From assembly GCF_001953055.1 (NCBI RefSeq), contig NZ_CP019044.1:1674001-1738000 (forward strand): a DNA stretch of 64,000 nt, written 5' to 3'. The stretch's first letter is position 1. Every line of letters begins with the position of its first letter. A program made the translations under genes and the position numbers. This DNA is from Salaquimonas pukyongi. Its GTDB lineage: Bacteria > Pseudomonadota > Alphaproteobacteria > Rhizobiales > Rhizobiaceae. Positions 1-13,132 of this stretch are shown one piece after another. Below the pieces are notes generated by a model that saw only the letters and a list, made by a program, of their open reading frames with translations, had not been told where the DNA came from and did not search any database.

Positions 1-1118
<1,118 letters not shown>

Positions 1119-1462
1119 AGACTGGAACCCCGTTAAAATGCAGTACGATCTTCTATCAGATAGGCGCTCGAAAGCCAAGTTTAGCCTTGATTTTCGGGGT
1201 TATTTTTTATTTATTTTTCAACACCTTATCTAAATCTAGCGCCTCACCTGGCAGCAAGGGCCGGATTTGGCGCTGCTTTGCGGTTTTTGCGCAGAATCGC
1301 ACAGCCTTTCGACAGCGTTAAACAGGTTTCCAGGCCTTGAAAACACCCCGCCGTGAAATGCCTGTAACCCGTTTCCATAGGCCTTCCCGGCTGATATACC
1401 CGGTTGGCATTCCGGCAGCTATTTGCGCTATCGGTTTCGCCCTGGCGGAAGTTGGAGGGGAA
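1119..1462. other. Intergenic region between gyrA and marC
   Basis: This 344-base gap separates the divergent gyrA and marC genes and must hold both promoters. The part at about 1140-1235 is AT-rich compared with the flanks. Open frames here do not resemble proteins. I could not place a convincing -35/-10 pair. An in-frame upstream extension of marC starts at 1337 but does not look like MarC sequence. Confidence 0.5.
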
Positions 1463-2095
1463 ATGCTCGATTTCGACATCATTTTGAATGCCTTCGTGAC
1501 GCTGGCCGTTACCATCGACCCGCCGGGCCTGGCGCCGATCTTTCTGGCCCTGACGTCGGGCATGAACCGCACCCAGCGTTATTCCGTTGCCCTGCGCAGC
1601 GTGGCGATTGCCTTCGGTGTGCTGGTAGCCTTTGCGCTGGCCGGCATTGTAGTGCTCGACACGATGGGCATTACCATCCACGCCTTTCGCGTGGCCGGCG
1701 GATTGCTGCTGTTCTACATCGCCATCGAAATGGTCTTTGAAAAGCGCCAGGAGCGCCATGAAAAGTCTTCCCAAACCGCCATCACCAAGGACCAGATTGC
1801 CAACATCGCCGCCTTCCCGCTTGCCATTCCGCTGATTGCCGGGCCTGGCGCCATTTCCGCGACCATTCTGCTGGCAACCGATCTGGGGCATGAATGGCAA
1901 CCGACCATGCTGCTGCTTGGCGTCATTGTCCTGGTGCTGCTGCTGGTCCTGCTTGCCTTCGTGGCAGCAGAATTCCTCGACAAATATCTCGGTGCGACCG
2001 GACGGACCATTTTAACCCGTCTGCTCGGTGTGCTGCTGGCAGCGCTCGCCGTCCAGTTCGTCGCAGACGGGGCGCTGGCGCTGTTTGCCGGCTGA
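1463..2095 (+). CDS. MarC family integral membrane protein
   Basis: The protein is 210 residues long, matching the usual MarC length, and is almost entirely hydrophobic, with about six membrane segments. MarC/YchE proteins are inner-membrane proteins of unsettled function; the old link to multiple antibiotic resistance has not held up. Visible family features are the early segment LAVTIDPPGLAPIFLALT and the mid-protein AFPLAIPLIAGPGAIS, a conserved loop with Pro and Gly. I chose ATG 1463 because GGAGGGG lies just upstream and because the 42 residues of the longer frame (from 1337) are not family-like. It is divergent from gyrA, as in many rhizobia. Confidence 0.9.
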   Translation: MLDFDIILNAFVTLAVTIDPPGLAPIFLALTSGMNRTQRYSVALRSVAIAFGVLVAFALAGIVVLDTMGITIHAFRVAGGLLLFYIAIEMVFEKRQERHEKSSQTAITKDQIANIAAFPLAIPLIAGPGAISATILLATDLGHEWQPTMLLLGVIVLVLLLVLLAFVAAEFLDKYLGATGRTILTRLLGVLLAALAVQFVADGALALFAG

Positions 2096-2113
2096 TTTTG
2101 CAAGCGTCTGGCG

Positions 2114-2494
2114 CTATTTCGGCAGTTCAAGCGTGAATTCACGCCCCCCGAACCCGTGTACGCTGTCGCGCGCCCGTATGACGACTTCCGTCACCCCGCC
2201 GGGGATGACGACACCGGAAAGCGAACGGGTAAAGGGCTGCTCGTCCACATGAGGATGCAGCAATTCGCGCGTGCCGTAGACCGTGCCGTGCGGGCCCACC
2301 ACTTCCCACGCATCGGCATAATGCTCCCAGCCGGTGTCCTGATGGGCCACCGTCACGTCGAAATGCCAGCCCTCCCCGCTCTTGCGCGCCTTGACCTCAA
2401 CGACATCGGCTTGTCCGGCAAAAGCCGACACGCTCCAGCACAACAGGATTGCACCAGCCACGCCGAAAACGCGCCCATGGGATTTCATCTTCAT
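2114..2494 (-). CDS. Hypothetical secreted protein
   Basis: This is a 126-residue protein with a clear signal peptide: Met-Lys-rich start, hydrophobic core, and a likely cleavage after SAFA. The mature part of about 100 residues is rich in His, Gly and Val and has no motif I recognise. ATG 2494 is preceded by GGAG at a good distance, whereas the frame could extend back to 2536 without a ribosome site. It converges tail to tail with marC (18 bases apart) and is divergent from the cation transporter at 2624. The signal peptide points to the periplasm. Metal handling linked to that neighbour is possible but is only a guess from position. Confidence 0.65.
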   Translation of the reverse strand: MKMKSHGRVFGVAGAILLCWSVSAFAGQADVVEVKARKSGEGWHFDVTVAHQDTGWEHYADAWEVVGPHGTVYGTRELLHPHVDEQPFTRSLSGVVIPGGVTEVVIRARDSVHGFGGREFTLELPK

Positions 2495-2623
2495 CGCTAA
2501 CTCCACTTCCATCGGTTCGCACCCGGTTCGCGCCATCGTTTCGCGGCGACGGCAGGGTTTCGTTCCATGGCGCGACGGGTTATGGCATTAGAAACTGTTG
2601 GCAATAAGGGAACAAATCACAAC

Positions 2624-3583
2624 ATGGCGAGCGGGTCGAAAAAGGTCATCTATGCGGCGCTGGCCGGCAACGGATTGATTGCCATCACCAAATTCTTTGC
2701 TGCTTCCATTACCGGTTCTTCGGCCATGCTGTCGGAGGGTATCCACTCCCTGGTCGATACCGGCAATCAGGGACTGCTGCTGTACGGCATGAAACGGTCG
2801 GCCAAACCCGCCGACAAGGAGCATCCCTTCGGCTATGGCGCGGAACTTTATTTCTGGGCTTTTGTCGTTGCCATCCTGATTTTTGCCATCGGCTCGGGCA
2901 TCTCCCTGTATGAAGGCATCAAGAAGGTCCTCGACCCCCACGTCATCAGCGATCCTTCGATCAACTACATCGTTCTGGCGCTGGCCATGGTGTTTGAGGG
3001 CGTTGCCTGGTGGATTGCCTACAAGGAATTTGCCGCCATCAAGGGCAATCGCAGCCTGTTTGAGGCCGTTCGCCAGTCAAAGGATCCAACGGTGTTCACC
3101 GTCCTGTTTGAGGACACTGCCGCCATGGCGGGGCTGATCGTCGCCTTTGCCGGCATTTTCCTGGCACAGTATCTGGCCATCCCGGAACTGGACGGCGTCG
3201 CCTCCATTTTGATCGGCGTCATACTGGGAATTACCGCCGTTCTCCTGGCTGTGGAGACCAAGGGCCTGCTGATCGGCGAAGCTGCCGCGCCGGAACTTGC
3301 GGCCTGGGTCAGCGAACAGGTTGACGCAGCTGAGGGCGTTGACCGGCTCAACGAGATCAGAACGCTGCATCGCGGCCCCCGCGACGTGCTGCTGGCCGTT
3401 TCCATCGATTTCAAGAACAACCTGACCGTCGGCAAGGTGGAAAACATCATCTACAAGCTGGAACTGGCGATCAAGGAGCGTTTTCCCGAGATCAAGCGCC
3501 TCTATATCGAAGTCCAGAACAAGCGCCACCACGCCGAGGAAGTGCGCAAGGCGGCGGCGGCGCGAAAACGCGAGGCGCGTTAA
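2624..3583 (+). CDS. Cation diffusion facilitator (CDF) family transporter
   Basis: CDF proteins exchange protons for divalent metals (Zn, Fe, Mn, Co) across the inner membrane, usually exporting them. This 319-residue protein has about six membrane segments in the first 210 residues and a cytoplasmic C-terminal domain of about 100 residues. The N-terminal stretch GSSAMLSEGIHSLVDTGNQG carries the conserved Ser-Glu-His-Asp pattern of helix II, typical of the family (H-S-x-x-D). ATG 2624 (MASGSKKVIYAAL) matches the usual start of rhizobial relatives; the frame extends back to 2567. The very basic, Ala-rich end (KAAAARKREAR) is probably disordered. The substrate metal cannot be read from the sequence. 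Confidence 0.9.
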   Translation: MASGSKKVIYAALAGNGLIAITKFFAASITGSSAMLSEGIHSLVDTGNQGLLLYGMKRSAKPADKEHPFGYGAELYFWAFVVAILIFAIGSGISLYEGIKKVLDPHVISDPSINYIVLALAMVFEGVAWWIAYKEFAAIKGNRSLFEAVRQSKDPTVFTVLFEDTAAMAGLIVAFAGIFLAQYLAIPELDGVASILIGVILGITAVLLAVETKGLLIGEAAAPELAAWVSEQVDAAEGVDRLNEIRTLHRGPRDVLLAVSIDFKNNLTVGKVENIIYKLELAIKERFPEIKRLYIEVQNKRHHAEEVRKAAAARKREAR

Positions 3584-3656
3584 AACAAAAAGATTTGCCA
3601 AAACTCCCCTGCAGGGTTCAAATAATCAACGCAAATACAAGAATGGGAGCAACGCC

Positions 3657-4058
3657 ATGAACCACAATGCTACCAAATCGATTTGTCTTGCCGCCGCAAT
3701 CTCTCTTGGTCTTGCTGGCACGGCTGCAGCCTTTTCTATCAGTTTCAGTTGGGGAAATCTCAAGAAATGCACCAGCGGCAATCCCAACCGCGTCGCAAAT
3801 CCCACATTCAAACTTCGCAGCGTCCCAGATGGTACAGCGAAAATCCGCTTCAAGATGAAGGATCTAAATGTACCAAGCTACAATCATGGTGGCGGCACCG
3901 TGAAATACTCCGGTGGTTCGACGATTGCTCCCGGTGCATTCAAATACAAGAGCCCCTGCCCGCCAAGCGGCTCACACAACTATGAATGGTCGGCGACTGC
4001 GCTCGATTCGAAAGGCAAGAAACTTGGCCAAGCCAAGGCGCGCAAGCGTTATCCTTGA
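3657..4058 (+). CDS. Secreted PEBP-like (YbhB/RKIP-like) protein
   Basis: The protein has 133 residues with a signal peptide ending near AGTAAA (residue about 24). In the mature part, the pattern SVPDGTAKIRFKMKD followed by YKSPCPPSGSHNYEW resembles the two halves of phosphatidylethanolamine-binding proteins, where VPxGTxSLAVxxxD and GGPCPPxGxHRYxF border the ligand pocket. The family binds anionic groups or small ligands, and bacterial roles are poorly known. The usual D-PDAP and HW motifs are not obvious, so this would be a reduced or divergent member. ATG 3657 follows GGGAG at about 7 bases. The gene stands alone and converges with the hydrolase-like gene. I am sure of a secreted protein and fairly confident of the PEBP resemblance. 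Confidence 0.65.
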   Translation: MNHNATKSICLAAAISLGLAGTAAAFSISFSWGNLKKCTSGNPNRVANPTFKLRSVPDGTAKIRFKMKDLNVPSYNHGGGTVKYSGGSTIAPGAFKYKSPCPPSGSHNYEWSATALDSKGKKLGQAKARKRYP

Positions 4059-4112
4059 TTTTTCCTGCTGTTGACAACAAGACGCGCCGCAAAGCACCGC
4101 CTGACTTTCCGT

Positions 4113-4688
4113 TCAGCCGCTGTTGATCTGGGAAATGACGCGGCGGTGCATGCGCGGATGATTGCCGCTGTCGATATGGCCTGTATCGAGTTCCACCGCG
4201 CCCATGCGGGTGCTGGAATTGCCGCCGGCCCGCCGCAGTTTCTTTCGCGTGCATCCGGAATTGGAACAGATAAAGCTGTCGGCCTTCTTCACGTTGTTCT
4301 GCACCGCGGCCATGTTGCCGCCCTCGATCGCCGCCAGGTAATGAACCTTGACGCCATTGCGTGCCAGCTGCGAGGCGATATTGGCGACCGCATTGGCGCC
4401 CTGGCTGATGCCGACCAGTGAAATCTGGGTCGATGGATCGCGCTTGTAGGCTTTGGTGGCATCGCTGATGATGCCGTTGATGGCAGCCTGTGAAACGCTG
4501 CCGGAAAACTTGAAGTGCCGCGCATAGGGAATTTTCTTCGACAAATTGGTCAACCCATACCCGAATGCCTTGGAGAACAGCCCGTTGACCAGATAAACCT
4601 TCTTGGGCGCGGCCATCGCCTCACCCGAAGCAAGAACCGCCACGAGCAAAAGGGCTGCGGCAAAAGAAACCATATGCTTGAATGGCAT
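4113..4688 (-). CDS. Secreted alpha/beta-hydrolase-like protein
   Basis: The protein has 191 residues with a signal peptide (hydrophobic core, cleavage near GEAMA). After a beta-strand-like start (KKVYLVNGLF) it carries GISQGANAV, a GxSxG nucleophile elbow followed by a helix, as in lipases and thioesterases. A C-terminal Asp-rich and His-containing stretch (DTGHIDSGNHPRMH) could supply the acid and histidine. The protein is short for a full alpha/beta hydrolase and may be a minimal periplasmic esterase. ATG 4688 was chosen because AAGGAG lies 7 bases upstream; the ATG at 4694 would sit too close to it. The substrate is unknown. Two cysteines near the end (CSNSGC) may form a disulfide. Confidence 0.65.
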   Translation of the reverse strand: MPFKHMVSFAAALLLVAVLASGEAMAAPKKVYLVNGLFSKAFGYGLTNLSKKIPYARHFKFSGSVSQAAINGIISDATKAYKRDPSTQISLVGISQGANAVANIASQLARNGVKVHYLAAIEGGNMAAVQNNVKKADSFICSNSGCTRKKLRRAGGNSSTRMGAVELDTGHIDSGNHPRMHRRVISQINSG

Positions 4689-4861
4689 TCCCATACTCCT
4701 TCATAATGCCCTGCCGGCGTCCGCCGCATGGCACTGTGTTCAGGGCGCAAACGGGCATATTCTCCCGAATCCGCCATGCAGAACCTGCGGGCAGCAGGTT
4801 GCAAAATCAACCCCGGATGGCAACTCGCAAGGTTGGCTGTCTGCGCATGTCTGCTGTAGCG

Positions 4862-5308
4862 TCAGCCGTACCGGTTTGGCTCTTTCGGGCCCTTGCGCAA
4901 AATCCAGTAAAGAAGCGGCAAAAAAATGACTGCCGCCGCTGCCATATGCGTATAGCCCACGCCCCATTCTGGGAAATATAAAAATCCCGCCAGCACGATC
5001 AGCAGGGGCAGTCCCAGCAGGGCCCACCAGCCGCTGCGGTCGTGATCGTGTACCCGGCGCGCTGAAAGGGCCAGGAAGGGCAGCACCGCAAAGGCAAAGA
5101 CGGCCATGTCCAGGGTAATGCCCTCGCGCACTTCGCCAGGCAGGTAGCATATCCAGTTTTCATTGATCAGGCACAGATTGGGCGCCAGCCAGGTTTCATC
5201 GACCCAGGCCGCCAGCAGCCAGAGTCCCAGCGCAAGGGGAATGAACTGCAAAAACTTCGCCCGCTTCACCCGGCCGGCAAACGAATACAATCTTGTCAGT
5301 TTCTTCAT
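4862..5308 (-). CDS. DUF805 family membrane protein
   Basis: This 148-residue inner-membrane protein has about four hydrophobic segments. It shows the two hallmarks of DUF805 (YhaH/YhaI-type): the N-terminal FAGRVKRAKFLQF and the central ARRVHDHDRSGWWALL. The family has no established biochemical role; members are often found beside envelope or stress genes. The gene stands alone, separated by about 170 bases from its neighbours on each side. The ATG start gives MKKLTRLYSFAGR, a typical family N-terminus. The C-terminal RKGPKEPNRYG also fits the common short polar tail. Confidence 0.88.
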   Translation of the reverse strand: MKKLTRLYSFAGRVKRAKFLQFIPLALGLWLLAAWVDETWLAPNLCLINENWICYLPGEVREGITLDMAVFAFAVLPFLALSARRVHDHDRSGWWALLGLPLLIVLAGFLYFPEWGVGYTHMAAAAVIFLPLLYWILRKGPKEPNRYG

Positions 5309-5480
5309 CCAGCAAAAATCCCGGGTCCCATCGCGGAACGCACCACATTCCTCGCCTTACAAACGGATTCCCCCGCATTTGGCAAGCTGATAGAACCACC
5401 AATCTGTTCCGGCAGAATATCAGGCATTGGCCTCGCTCAGATTAAATCCCGGATAGATTTAAAAGACCGGTATGGGCAGC

Positions 5481-7340
5481 CTACTTCCGTGCCATTATCT
5501 TTTTCATCCTGGCGGCCAATTCCTTTTCCCAGTCCACCCTCATTTCACGGACCTTTGCGATATAGGTCTCGTTTTCAATTGCCGGTATGTCGGGATCGTA
5601 ATGCTGGGCGGCGGTGAGCATGAATTTCCGGTCGGTTTCGTCAAAGGCCAGCTTCATGTCATCGGCCTGCTTTCTGCTCGCGCCCAAGGCTTCAAACGCC
5701 GAACGCCCCATGCGCAGCGAGCTGTCATAGGTTTCCCGGACGATGTCGCGGCAGCCGACCGCCCACAATTCGTAGACATGGTTGCGGTCTACCGCCCTGG
5801 CAACCACGTGCACATGCGGATGGGTTTTGTAAACATATTTGACCAGTTCGGTGATCTGGTCCTTGTCATCGATTGCAATCACCAGCAGCTTTGCCTCGTC
5901 GATCCCCGCCGAATGCAGCATGTCGGGACGCGTGGCATCGCCATAATAGGCCTTGATCCCGAACCGGCTCAGCATGTCGAGCTGTTTTGCGCTGTAGTCG
6001 ATAACCGTCGAGGAATAGCCCGCCCCGCTCAGCATGCGGCTGACAATACCGCCAACGCGTCCATAGCCGGCGATGATGATATGATTGCTTTCCTCGATTT
6101 CGTCTGCCTCGCGCTCAAACGCCACAGCATAGCGCGGAGCAATCAGCCGGTCATACACAATGAACAGCAGGGGCGTGAGCAGCATCGAGAGCGCCACGAT
6201 CAACAAGAGCTGATCGGCGATCGAGGCCGGAATGACATTGTTGGCGACGGTAAACGACAGCAGCACAAACCCGAATTCGCCAGCTTGCGCGAGGCCCAGC
6301 CCGAACAGCCACTTGTCGGCACCCTCCAGCCCGAACAATCTGGCCAGCACCAAGAGAACCCCCGCCTTGACCGCTATCAATCCCAGGGTCAGTGCGAAGA
6401 TCGAACCGGGATTTTCCGTCAGCAATGCAAAGTCGATGCCTGCGCCAACGGTCATGAAAAACAGGCCGAGCAGCAGGCCCTTGAACGGATCGATATCCGA
6501 TTCCAGCTCATGGCGGTATTCGCTGTTTGCCAGCACCACACCGGCCAGGAAGGTTCCCAGCGCAGGCGAAAGACCAACCAGTGACATCAGCAACGCAATC
6601 CCAACCACCATCATCAGGGCCGTGGCGACGAACAATTCACGCAGGTTTGCAGCAGCAATAAACCGGAAAACCGGACTGGTCAGAAAACTGCCGCCAAGAA
6701 TGACCGCTGCAACCGCGCCAGTCGTTACCAGCGCGGTCTGCCAGCCCGAAAGACCGTCAACCAGGCTCATGGCAGCGCCATGATCGCCCTCTGCGCCCGT
6801 GGCATGTGTGACGACGGGATCGACCCCCGACATTGCCAGCAGCGGAATTAGGGCGAGCATGGGAATGACGGCAATGTCCTGAAACAGCAGGACGGAAAAA
6901 CTGGACTGCCCGCCATCGCTCTTCATAAGCCCTTTTTCATTGAGCGTTTGCAGCACGATCGCGGTTGAGGAAAGCGCCAGCACAAGGCCGATGGCAAGGG
7001 ATATTTTCCAGGGTTCGCCGAGCAGCATGGCGATGCCCATGATGGCAGCCGCCGTGATGAAAACCTGTCCGCCGCCCAGCCCCAGCAGCTTGGAGCGCAT
7101 CGACCAAAGCATCTTCGGTTCAAGTTCAAGACCGACCAGAAACAGCATCATCACCACGCCGAATTCGGCAAAGTGCTGAATGGAAACGACGTCGACATTC
7201 AAAATGGCAAGCAGGGGGCTTATTGCTATGCCGGCAATCAAATAGCCCAGCACCGATCCAAGGCCCAGGCGCGATGCCAGGGGTACAGCCACGACGCCTG
7301 CGATCAGGAACACGAACGCCAGCAACAGAAAATCCGTCAT
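5481..7340 (-). CDS. Kef-type monovalent cation:proton antiporter (CPA2) with TrkA-N domain
   Basis: The protein has 619 residues. The first 390 form a Na+/H+-exchanger type membrane domain with about 12 helices, and residues about 410-530 form a RCK/TrkA-N NAD(H)-binding domain that starts IIIAGYGRVGGIVSRML (GxGxxG). The family moves K+ or Na+ against protons in the inner membrane, for pH and osmotic balance or electrophile protection. ATG 7340 (MTDFLLLAFVFLIAG) lies behind GGGAGG about 10 bases upstream; the frame is open to 7409. No glutathione-sensing partner gene (kefF/kefG) is nearby. KefB, KefC or YbaL-like identity cannot be decided by eye. A basic tail (ARMKKIMARK) ends the protein. 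Confidence 0.92.
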   Translation of the reverse strand: MTDFLLLAFVFLIAGVVAVPLASRLGLGSVLGYLIAGIAISPLLAILNVDVVSIQHFAEFGVVMMLFLVGLELEPKMLWSMRSKLLGLGGGQVFITAAAIMGIAMLLGEPWKISLAIGLVLALSSTAIVLQTLNEKGLMKSDGGQSSFSVLLFQDIAVIPMLALIPLLAMSGVDPVVTHATGAEGDHGAAMSLVDGLSGWQTALVTTGAVAAVILGGSFLTSPVFRFIAAANLRELFVATALMMVVGIALLMSLVGLSPALGTFLAGVVLANSEYRHELESDIDPFKGLLLGLFFMTVGAGIDFALLTENPGSIFALTLGLIAVKAGVLLVLARLFGLEGADKWLFGLGLAQAGEFGFVLLSFTVANNVIPASIADQLLLIVALSMLLTPLLFIVYDRLIAPRYAVAFEREADEIEESNHIIIAGYGRVGGIVSRMLSGAGYSSTVIDYSAKQLDMLSRFGIKAYYGDATRPDMLHSAGIDEAKLLVIAIDDKDQITELVKYVYKTHPHVHVVARAVDRNHVYELWAVGCRDIVRETYDSSLRMGRSAFEALGASRKQADDMKLAFDETDRKFMLTAAQHYDPDIPAIENETYIAKVREMRVDWEKELAARMKKIMARK

Positions 7341-7664
7341 TGGTTCAGAACCTCCCCTGCCGCTTCCCGGCAGTCCTTCCTCCCGCAACCGGCTCCCGCC
7401 AGCGGCCATGCATTCTTGTTGGTGCGCATTCCGTTAAACGCCTAACACCACCCGCCCTGCTCTACCAGTCCTGCACCCATCCACACACTGGCCGGACAGT
7501 CCGGCAATACACGAGTATAATCCACCGGATACTGGCGGTGGCCGGCACACAAAAGCCTCCCCTCATGGCCACACAACGAGCCCAATTCCGCCAAGACACA
7601 GCTTTTGGAGGGGCACGGCACGTCAGGGTTTAGGATAAAGTCCCTTGGATCAGGCGGACGTGAA
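7341..7664. other. Intergenic region between ssb and the antiporter gene
   Basis: In this 324-base gap both flanking genes read leftward, so it should hold the antiporter promoter and the ssb 3' region. Small G/C palindromes such as GGCCGGACAGTCCGGC are present around 7491. I see no T-tailed terminator and no believable gene. Confidence 0.4.
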
Positions 7665-8165
7665 TCAGAACGGGATTTCGTCGTCGAAATCGTTCGAGCC
7701 GCCACCGCCGAAACTCGGGCCGGACTGGCCGAAATCCGATCCGCCGCCGGAGCTTCCGCCCTGGGAGCTGCCACCGCCCGAACCGCCGCCGTAATTTCCG
7801 CCGCCGCCATCACCGCGCCCGTCCAGCATGGTGAGGCTGGAATTGAAGCCCTGCAGCACCACCTCGGTGGTATAGCGGTCCTGGCCCGACTGGTCCTGCC
7901 ACTTGCGGGTCTGCAACTGGCCTTCCAGATACACTTTGGAGCCTTTCTTCAGATATTGCTCGACAATCTTGCAGAGCCCCTCGTTAAAGATCACCACACG
8001 GTGCCATTCGGTTTTTTCACGCCGTTCGCCGGTATTCTTGTCGCGCCAGCTATCTGATGTTGCCACCGACAGATTGGCAATCGGGCGGCCATCCTGGGTA
8101 CGCCGGATTTCCGGATCCGCTCCCAGATTGCCGACCAGAATAACCTTGTTGACACTGCCTGCCAT
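7665..8165 (-). CDS. ssb: Single-stranded DNA-binding protein
   Basis: SSB coats single-stranded DNA in replication, recombination and repair and recruits partner enzymes. The 166-residue protein has the OB-fold at residues 1-115, starting [19 protein letters not shown], with the aromatic binding positions W39 and W54 region ([13 protein letters not shown]). A Gly/Ser-rich linker of about 40 residues follows, ending in the acidic tip DFDDEIPF that docks SSB partners. Length and layout are normal. It is transcribed away from uvrA; between them lie a small membrane-protein gene on the same strand and the LexA box. Confidence 0.97.
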   Translation of the reverse strand: MAGSVNKVILVGNLGADPEIRRTQDGRPIANLSVATSDSWRDKNTGERREKTEWHRVVIFNEGLCKIVEQYLKKGSKVYLEGQLQTRKWQDQSGQDRYTTEVVLQGFNSSLTMLDGRGDGGGGNYGGGSGGGSSQGGSSGGGSDFGQSGPSFGGGGSNDFDDEIPF

Positions 8166-8380
8166 GAATGAACTCCCTGATTGCCTTCCCGGCTGCTATT
8201 GCCCGCTGATATGCACATTGAAATTGTGCAAAACACCATGGACGGTCAGGCCAGCCGCCTGATCATGAATTTGTAGCTTCTGTTTTGATGGAAACCCGTC
8301 TGCCAGTCGAGGACGGACACCGCCAATCCCCAGATTATCCGTTTTCAGCCCGTATTGCACGAGTCTGCCATAAGGCCCGC

Positions 8381-8545
8381 CTATAAGAACGGTTTCACAA
8401 TTGCCACGATGGCCAGAGTCGCGCCCGAACCAACCACCAGCGGACAAAACTTGTTCTCGCTGTTGATCTTGGCCGTTTCCGCCATCAGCTTGTTAATTTC
8501 GGCCCGCATCTTGTCGTCAGCAAGCCGCTGTTCTTCCCTTGTCAT
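8381..8545 (-). CDS. Small single-span membrane protein between ssb and uvrA
   Basis: This 54-residue reading frame has a charged, helix-forming first half (MTREEQRLADDKMRAEI.., many Lys/Glu/Asn, amphipathic and possibly coiled coil) and a C-terminal hydrophobic stretch of about 18 residues (CPLVVGSGATLAIVAIV) ending KPFL. Small proteins of this shape occur at the same place in rhizobial genomes, to my recollection. The function is unknown; it is too short for a transporter and resembles small SOS-induced membrane proteins only in size and topology. AGGGCAGATGAC surrounds the start, with AGGG-like purines upstream. The start lies 63 bases from the LexA box at 8608-8622, so SOS control is plausible. 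It reads leftward toward ssb, 215 bases away. Confidence 0.7.
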   Translation of the reverse strand: MTREEQRLADDKMRAEINKLMAETAKINSENKFCPLVVGSGATLAIVAIVKPFL

Positions 8546-8607
8546 CTGCCCTCACTTTCGTGGGTCAGTCATCAAGATAAGCGAATACTGCATTTTTGCA
8601 AGTATAT

Positions 8608-8622
8608 GTTCCTTTTTTGTTC
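8608..8622. promoter_or_regulatory. LexA operator (alphaproteobacterial SOS box)
   Basis: The sequence is GTTC, seven bases (CTTTTTT), GTTC. This exactly matches the direct-repeat GTTC-N7-GTTC LexA site known from rhizobia and Rhodobacter. It sits 190 bases before the uvrA start and 63 bases before the start of the divergent 54-residue membrane protein, so it could control both. A nearby TTGACT at 8628 could be part of a uvrA promoter, but I could not fix a -10. Confidence 0.8.
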
Positions 8623-8812
8623 TATATTTGACTCAGGTGATTCCCGCTCTGGTGCGACAAATGTCAGTAGTCTTGGAGATCGCCCCTGAAAAACCGCCCG
8701 GCCCCACTTCTAAATCTCCTGCCATGAACTAAGTTAGGGGTTGCCCGCCGGGCATAAACATCCAGTGGTAGATCGCCAGCCGGCAGATCGACCGAGACGG
8801 ACTGACCAGATC

Positions 8813-11851
<3,039 letters not shown>

Positions 11852-12565
11852 ACCAAAATGTTTCGAATGGTATAAATGCAGCGAGTTCGCTTTATCATTT
11901 CCGCGAACATTTGCCTGAAGATCTTAGGATTTCCCGCAGTGAACTTGCCTTGATTTGCACTGACTATGATCTGTTGGGTTACGTCGTAGATGCAGCAAAA
12001 CATGGGAAAATTGATCGACGTAGTCCACCGATTGATCGTGCCAATCAAATATACCCCTTAATTGAGATCACCGAGTATAGAGATGAAGCAGGACCTTATC
12101 GAATAGCAAGGAAAAGGGTCGTTGTGGAACTCAATGATGGGACGCAAAGGACACTCCGCAGTATATTGACCAATGTGATCAACATGTGGATCGTCTTTTT
12201 AGCAAAAAACTACGTTGTCGATGGAATTGAACAATTTGAGCTTGAAGATGCGAACTTTGTGCCTCCACGAGAGAATGATAGTGAGGCAGCCCGATTTGAT
12301 TTTTCCGTTCATCCATCCATAGGAGTAGCTATTCGTTGTCAACTCAAACGCTTCAACTATGAGCTTGGAAAACCTGAACCGGTCGATCTAACCCAGGAAT
12401 CCTCCTAGTCTGGCTATATTGTCGCTCGTCGCGCGAATACCATTGGCCGATGCAAAAACTGCAAACAGCCTCACCGCCACTTACGTCATGCGCCCCGCGT
12501 GAGCCCACACTTCTAACATCTGCTGAATGAAACTTGATGACCGTCGGCCAGATGTCTCGGTGGCC

Positions 12566-13132
12566 CTAAAACACCCGCTCCACATAGACCAGTTCACCAT
12601 CGACGCTGATGCCCTTGACGGCACCCTCGCCGTCCTCTCCCACCGAGATGATGACGCCGAGCTTGCGGTCGTTGCGCACTTTTTCCAGATCCTTGGCCTT
12701 TTTCCTGTCGGCGAAATAGCGGTCAAAGGGAAAGCGGATCACATATCGCGGCGCGTTATCGCCGGTAACAGGCCGGTCGGAAATCAGCTTTCCGCGAAGG
12801 ATTGGCGCAGATGGTGCTTGCGGCATTGCCGCGTGCAGCGTCCTGGCAACCCAGAAACCGTCTTCTCCCGGTTTCAGCGATACGAAAACGTCCTCGCCGC
12901 GTTTCAATTCGCCATCCACTGTAAACGTGCCCTCTTCCAGCGCACCGACGGAGAGGTTGAGCCTCACATAGTGCCCGCGGAACAGGTCCCGCGGATCGAC
13001 CATGGCCGATTGCAGCACCACTTCCTGTCCGTTTTCCAGCAGGCTGTGACGATCCCAGAGGATCTTGCCCAGGGCTGCCGATTGCAGCAGCGCCGCCAGC
13101 AAGGCACCGCCGATGATCCAGTTTGCCTTCAT
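12566..13132 (-). CDS. GDYXXLXY domain-containing membrane-anchored protein
   Basis: The protein has 188 residues with one N-terminal membrane segment (WIIGGALLAALLQSAAL) and a periplasmic-type domain. The GDYxxLxY signature of the family appears as RGHYVRLNL near residue 53, so the Asp is replaced by His and the last Tyr by Leu. GDYXXLXY proteins are usually encoded with DUF2157 membrane proteins and have no known activity. The start overlaps the stop of the DUF2157 gene by four bases (ATGA), which supports a translationally coupled pair. Its end is followed by about 150 bases before the AT-rich gene on the other strand. Confidence 0.85.
   Translation of the reverse strand: MKANWIIGGALLAALLQSAALGKILWDRHSLLENGQEVVLQSAMVDPRDLFRGHYVRLNLSVGALEEGTFTVDGELKRGEDVFVSLKPGEDGFWVARTLHAAMPQAPSAPILRGKLISDRPVTGDNAPRYVIRFPFDRYFADRKKAKDLEKVRNDRKLGVIISVGEDGEGAVKGISVDGELVYVERVF

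Noticed and set aside
5472-6584. Plus-strand open frame of 370 codons
   Set aside because: It is the antisense shadow of the Kef-type antiporter gene; the composition is rich in His, Gln, Arg and Asp and has no domain.
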